Shown: positions 13,060-15,892 of the stretch, piece after piece
Layout: each line of letters starts with the position of its first letter
Numbering within the stretch: position 1 is the stretch's first letter
Assembly (NCBI GenBank): GCA_021851465.1
Contig: JAJZDL010000039.1
Span: 1-15,892, forward strand
Length of the DNA stretch: 15,892 bases
Source of the DNA: Acidobacteriota bacterium
Lineage (GTDB): Bacteria > Acidobacteriota > Terriglobia > Terriglobales > Acidobacteriaceae
Direction of reading: 5' to 3'
The notes under the pieces: model-generated
The model's input: the letters and a program-made list of their open reading frames with translations, nothing else
Databases searched by the model: none
What the model was told of the DNA's origin: nothing
Position numbers and translations under genes: made by a program

Positions 13060-15705
13060 ATGCAGCGTGTCTATAGAGGTATTTTTTGCGCTTTTTTAGT
13101 GTTGCTTTTTGATGGAACACTTCTGAGGGCCGCAGCGCCGGCCAGTTTTCATGGCACCATTACCAACGCGTCAGGCACTCCCATTGCGGGGGCACATGTT
13201 ACCGTGACGACTTCGGATACTGGCGTCTCTACTAGTTCGGTGACAGGTCCCGATGGATCGTTCGACCTGTCGGGGTTGGCCTCCGGAACATATAACGTTG
13301 TGTCTACCATGCAAGGCTTTGTCAATTACACGCAAAATGGCATCATCCTTCAACCGGGACAAACTCTTTCATTGCAGATCACAATGAAGCTGTCGTCGGA
13401 GTCACAGTCAGTGACGGTGACTGCGGAAGGTTCTCCAGAAACTTCGGTCACGCAAGCGGTCATCTCCAGAGCGGAAATTGAAGGCATAGCCGGCCCATTT
13501 GGTAGCGCGGCGCAGGCGTTGACTGCGGCTCCTGGAGTGTTTGTCTATGGATACGGAGGAGTGGCAGCTACAGCGCGAAGTGAAGTGGTGGTGCGAGGCA
13601 TCAAGGGCGGCTGGTCGAGCGTGAACGGCGATGTGCTGAGAAACGGGATCACCTTCCTGTTGGATGGAATCCCGATGAACAACATGATCTCAAACAATGG
13701 CGCGTGGCAGACAACACAAATCCCGATCATGGACATGATTTCCAATATCAACGTGGATTACGGCCCGGGCGCGCCTTCCAATCGCTGGTTCGACAGCCTC
13801 GGCGGCACAGTGAACTATATTCCTGCCCAACCCAAGTCCACGCCGGGACCTGCTGTGACTTTTGGCTCCAATTTCGGCAGCTACAACACCTATATTGAGC
13901 ACTTCATCGCAAACACTGGAGTGTACAAGGGCTGGTCGGGAATCCTGGCCTCCGGGTATGCATCGAACGACACATTTCGGGTGGGAACTACAGGTATTCC
14001 TACGTTTACTGCACCATCTTCCGGCTATTCCACATATGCTAAGGTACATCGCGTTTTTGACCAAGGCAGTTTCAGCATCGGGTATTACCATGGCCGAAAT
14101 ACCGAATATCGTCCGAATTTTGTGCCATTGGTTCCAATCACCCCGGCGTCGAACAACAACTATGGAGATGCGGTGACCACCACCGGATTGTATGGTCCGG
14201 ACGCACAGCCTGGCTCCACAGCCCCGGTCAACGTTCAATATTACAGTCAGTCGACAAGCGGGTATTATTCTTCGCTTGCGAAGGCGCTCTGGTTCAAACA
14301 GATCAAAACGCAAAGCGACATCGTTTACAGCAAACTCCATGTCGCGTTATCGCCTCGAATGATATTCAATAACTCGGAATGGTATCGTCACGGCTACCGC
14401 CTGCATAACCGCGTAACGAATTATTATGGCTCAAGCTACACGCAAACAAATGAATGGTACGACCCGGCCTCCAATACGGTGGGATCGCAAAGCTCTGTGG
14501 ACATTCAGGCCCCACACGACGTAGTCACGATAGGTGGCTACTGGATGCATGGTGACTATCGCAATCCCGTAGCGCTCTTCAATCCAGCGCAGGGCACTAG
14601 CAGATACAATCCGGCATTCTTCAACAGCGATCACATGTATAATGACTATGGATTTCTGTTCATCCAGGATCGCATCGATCTATTCAATAATCGCCTCATC
14701 ATTACTCCAGGCGCAGCGGAACAGATGTTTCGCACGGATTACTACAATACAGGCCTGGTACATTTTCCAGACGCTCCTCCAGCAAACGACCCTGAACAAG
14801 CACCGGATGCGCATAAGAACTTCTCACATTTCGCGCCTTCGGTGGGGGTACAGTATCTAGTTGCTAACTGGTTTACTTTGCATGGAAATGCTGCCCTTAC
14901 CTATCAGAACCCAGCCGACTCAGCGTTTGGCGCGAACCGGCCGACTAACGGCGTCGATCTTTCGACCTTGAAAGCGGTTAAAAGCGCCAATACTGAGGCT
15001 GGCTTTCTGATAACCAAGTGTCCTGCAGCGATTTTCGGCTCCTGTTCTCTGGATGCTACCTACTTCCGCGACCAACTTACCAACGAAACGGTCATCACTT
15101 CGGTAGCAAATTCAAATGTACCCGCAACAATTGCGCTGGCTTCGGCGCTCTATAATGGGGTATCTGTCAACTTCGATGATGCAACGACCCGTCATATCCA
15201 GATACATGGAAATGGAATCATTCAGCACGACTATTTTCTCAGCTACGTCCCCAACGGTACATCGACAAATTACAGCAGCTATCCCATCTCGAACTCGCCG
15301 AAATACACCACAAATCTGGGCATCACAACTATTGCTGGATCGAGCAGCACGATATTTCAGGTGACTCCTGGCTTGTGGTGGCAGTATGTAGGAACGCGCT
15401 ATCTATTCAGCAATCTGACAACCGCGCCCACAACACAAAGCATGCCGGGCTACGGCGTAGTCAACTTCAATATGGATGCTACGTTGAATGGGCTGGGACA
15501 CATCTTCCACAATGTGCCTTCGCGCATAGCGAATACGCCTATCCAGATCTCGCTGGGCGTCGAGAATTTGCTGAACAAAGAATACAATCCGACTGCCTAT
15601 ATCACCAGCGGAGGATATTTCGGCACCAGCTTCGGCGGCTATACGATCGTCGATCCTGGCGCTCCACGCGAATACATCATGTCGATCAACATTGGCGTCA
15701 AATAG
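13060..15705 (+). CDS. TonB-dependent outer-membrane receptor with N-terminal carboxypeptidase-regulatory-like domain
   Basis: 881-residue outer-membrane transporter. The ATG at 13060 has AAGGAG 8 bases upstream; a TTG one codon earlier is less likely. Order of parts: signal peptide (about 1-26, ending LLRAAA), a carboxypeptidase-regulatory-like domain (about 29-112: FHGTITNASGTPIAGAHVTV, GSFDLSGLASGTYNVV), a plug domain (about 118-255: SVTVTAEGSPETSV, EVVVRGIKGG, FLLDGIPMN, DSLGGTVNYIP) and a 22-strand-type barrel rich in Tyr, Asn, Ser and Gly. The end GVENLLNKEYNPTAYI and EYIMSINIGVK is typical of such receptors, though the last residue is Lys, not Phe. The ligand is unknown; this architecture is common in Acidobacteriota and Bacteroidota for sugars or siderophores. 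Codon choice is less GC-biased than in upstream enzymes. Confidence 0.9.
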   Translation: MQRVYRGIFCAFLVLLFDGTLLRAAAPASFHGTITNASGTPIAGAHVTVTTSDTGVSTSSVTGPDGSFDLSGLASGTYNVVSTMQGFVNYTQNGIILQPGQTLSLQITMKLSSESQSVTVTAEGSPETSVTQAVISRAEIEGIAGPFGSAAQALTAAPGVFVYGYGGVAATARSEVVVRGIKGGWSSVNGDVLRNGITFLLDGIPMNNMISNNGAWQTTQIPIMDMISNINVDYGPGAPSNRWFDSLGGTVNYIPAQPKSTPGPAVTFGSNFGSYNTYIEHFIANTGVYKGWSGILASGYASNDTFRVGTTGIPTFTAPSSGYSTYAKVHRVFDQGSFSIGYYHGRNTEYRPNFVPLVPITPASNNNYGDAVTTTGLYGPDAQPGSTAPVNVQYYSQSTSGYYSSLAKALWFKQIKTQSDIVYSKLHVALSPRMIFNNSEWYRHGYRLHNRVTNYYGSSYTQTNEWYDPASNTVGSQSSVDIQAPHDVVTIGGYWMHGDYRNPVALFNPAQGTSRYNPAFFNSDHMYNDYGFLFIQDRIDLFNNRLIITPGAAEQMFRTDYYNTGLVHFPDAPPANDPEQAPDAHKNFSHFAPSVGVQYLVANWFTLHGNAALTYQNPADSAFGANRPTNGVDLSTLKAVKSANTEAGFLITKCPAAIFGSCSLDATYFRDQLTNETVITSVANSNVPATIALASALYNGVSVNFDDATTRHIQIHGNGIIQHDYFLSYVPNGTSTNYSSYPISNSPKYTTNLGITTIAGSSSTIFQVTPGLWWQYVGTRYLFSNLTTAPTTQSMPGYGVVNFNMDATLNGLGHIFHNVPSRIANTPIQISLGVENLLNKEYNPTAYITSGGYFGTSFGGYTIVDPGAPREYIMSINIGVK

Positions 15706-15720
15706 CTTGGGTCGCAACGG

Positions 15721-15761
15721 ATAAAGGCTCAATCCACTCTCAATCCTGATTGGGCCTTTAT
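15721..15761 (+). terminator. Intrinsic-type terminator of the TonB receptor gene
   Basis: ATAAAGGCTCAATC (15721-15734) pairs with GATTGGGCCTTTAT (15748-15761) over 14 positions with one G-U pair, around a 13-base loop, starting 15 bases after the stop. The U-tract is short and interrupted, but the stem is strong. Confidence 0.7.
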
Positions 15762-15784
15762 GATTGTTTATCGTTTGCTATCAC

Positions 15785-15892
15785 TGCTGTCCAAATTAGC
15801 CGGAACCTGGCTTGTGGGATAGCGAAATCTGCGGTGTTTTCATGCCGTGGCGATCGTTTGCGGGTTGAGGTTGGCATTGTTGCTGTCCAAGT
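15785..15892. repeat. Direct repeat TGCTGTCCAA at the window end
   Basis: TGCTGTCCAA occurs at 15785-15794 and again at 15881-15890, 96 bases apart in the same orientation. No gene is visible between the copies. The stretch may be part of an interspersed repeat or the edge of a mobile element that continues beyond the window. Confidence 0.35.

Noticed and set aside
1..15892. CRISPR array, tRNA or rRNA gene, toxin-antitoxin or phage-defence genes
   Set aside because: None seen on reading: no regularly spaced repeats, no tRNA T-loop and anticodon arrangement, and no defence-family motifs in the supported frames.

Overview
The window looks like chromosomal DNA of an acidobacterium (Acidobacteriota, class Terriglobia; a Granulicella, Terriglobus or Edaphobacter type). 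The grounds are a high-GC, C/G-ending codon style, protein families that recur in that group (DUF2059 and DUF2846-like secreted proteins, a one-finger zinc-ribbon protein, a TonB receptor with an N-terminal carboxypeptidase-regulatory-like domain) and small interspersed repeats in the intergenic gaps. The assignment rests on recalled family resemblance, not on a search.

Layout. 1-2338 (+): the 3' part of a xylulokinase gene, then a directly abutting Gfo/Idh/MocA dehydrogenase gene, a sugar-metabolism operon. 2357-3425 (-): a COG4280-type polytopic membrane protein with two internally repeated ExxE helices, followed 4 bp later by a two-helix small membrane protein. 3466-3699 (-): a small zinc-ribbon protein. 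3703-4124: a gap with a decayed interspersed repeat. 4125-7984: a hexuronate catabolism cluster made of eda and kdgK (one operon, -), kduI (-) and divergent kduD (+). KduI and KduD turn the unsaturated-uronate product 5-keto-4-deoxyuronate into 2-keto-3-deoxygluconate, KdgK phosphorylates it, and Eda cleaves KDPG to pyruvate and glyceraldehyde 3-phosphate. Together this is the lower pathway for pectin- or similar polyuronide-derived sugars. No lyase or transporter is visible here. Between kduI and kdgK sits a 141-bp MITE-like element with perfect 15-bp terminal inverted repeats and a 5-bp target duplication.

8499-11550: vitamin B6 synthesis. pdxS (with an unusual insertion of about 33 residues) and pdxT are split by a convergent DUF2846-like secreted protein gene and a DUF2059 secreted protein gene; the latter overlaps pdxT by 4 bp.

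11596-12857 is a patchwork. It holds the last ~48 codons of gyrB (+), an intact secreted NTR/TIMP-like plus carboxypeptidase-regulatory-like protein gene (-), and the 3' third of a 2-oxoacid:ferredoxin oxidoreductase beta-subunit gene (-). Both gene remnants are cut at their outer ends, which fits one ~1.2-kb segment of another locus having been pasted here.

13060-15705 (+): an 881-residue TonB-dependent outer-membrane receptor with less GC-biased codons than the enzymes upstream, closed by a clear hairpin terminator. The last ~110 bases hold a short direct repeat and no gene. No tRNA, rRNA, CRISPR array or complete insertion sequence was seen.
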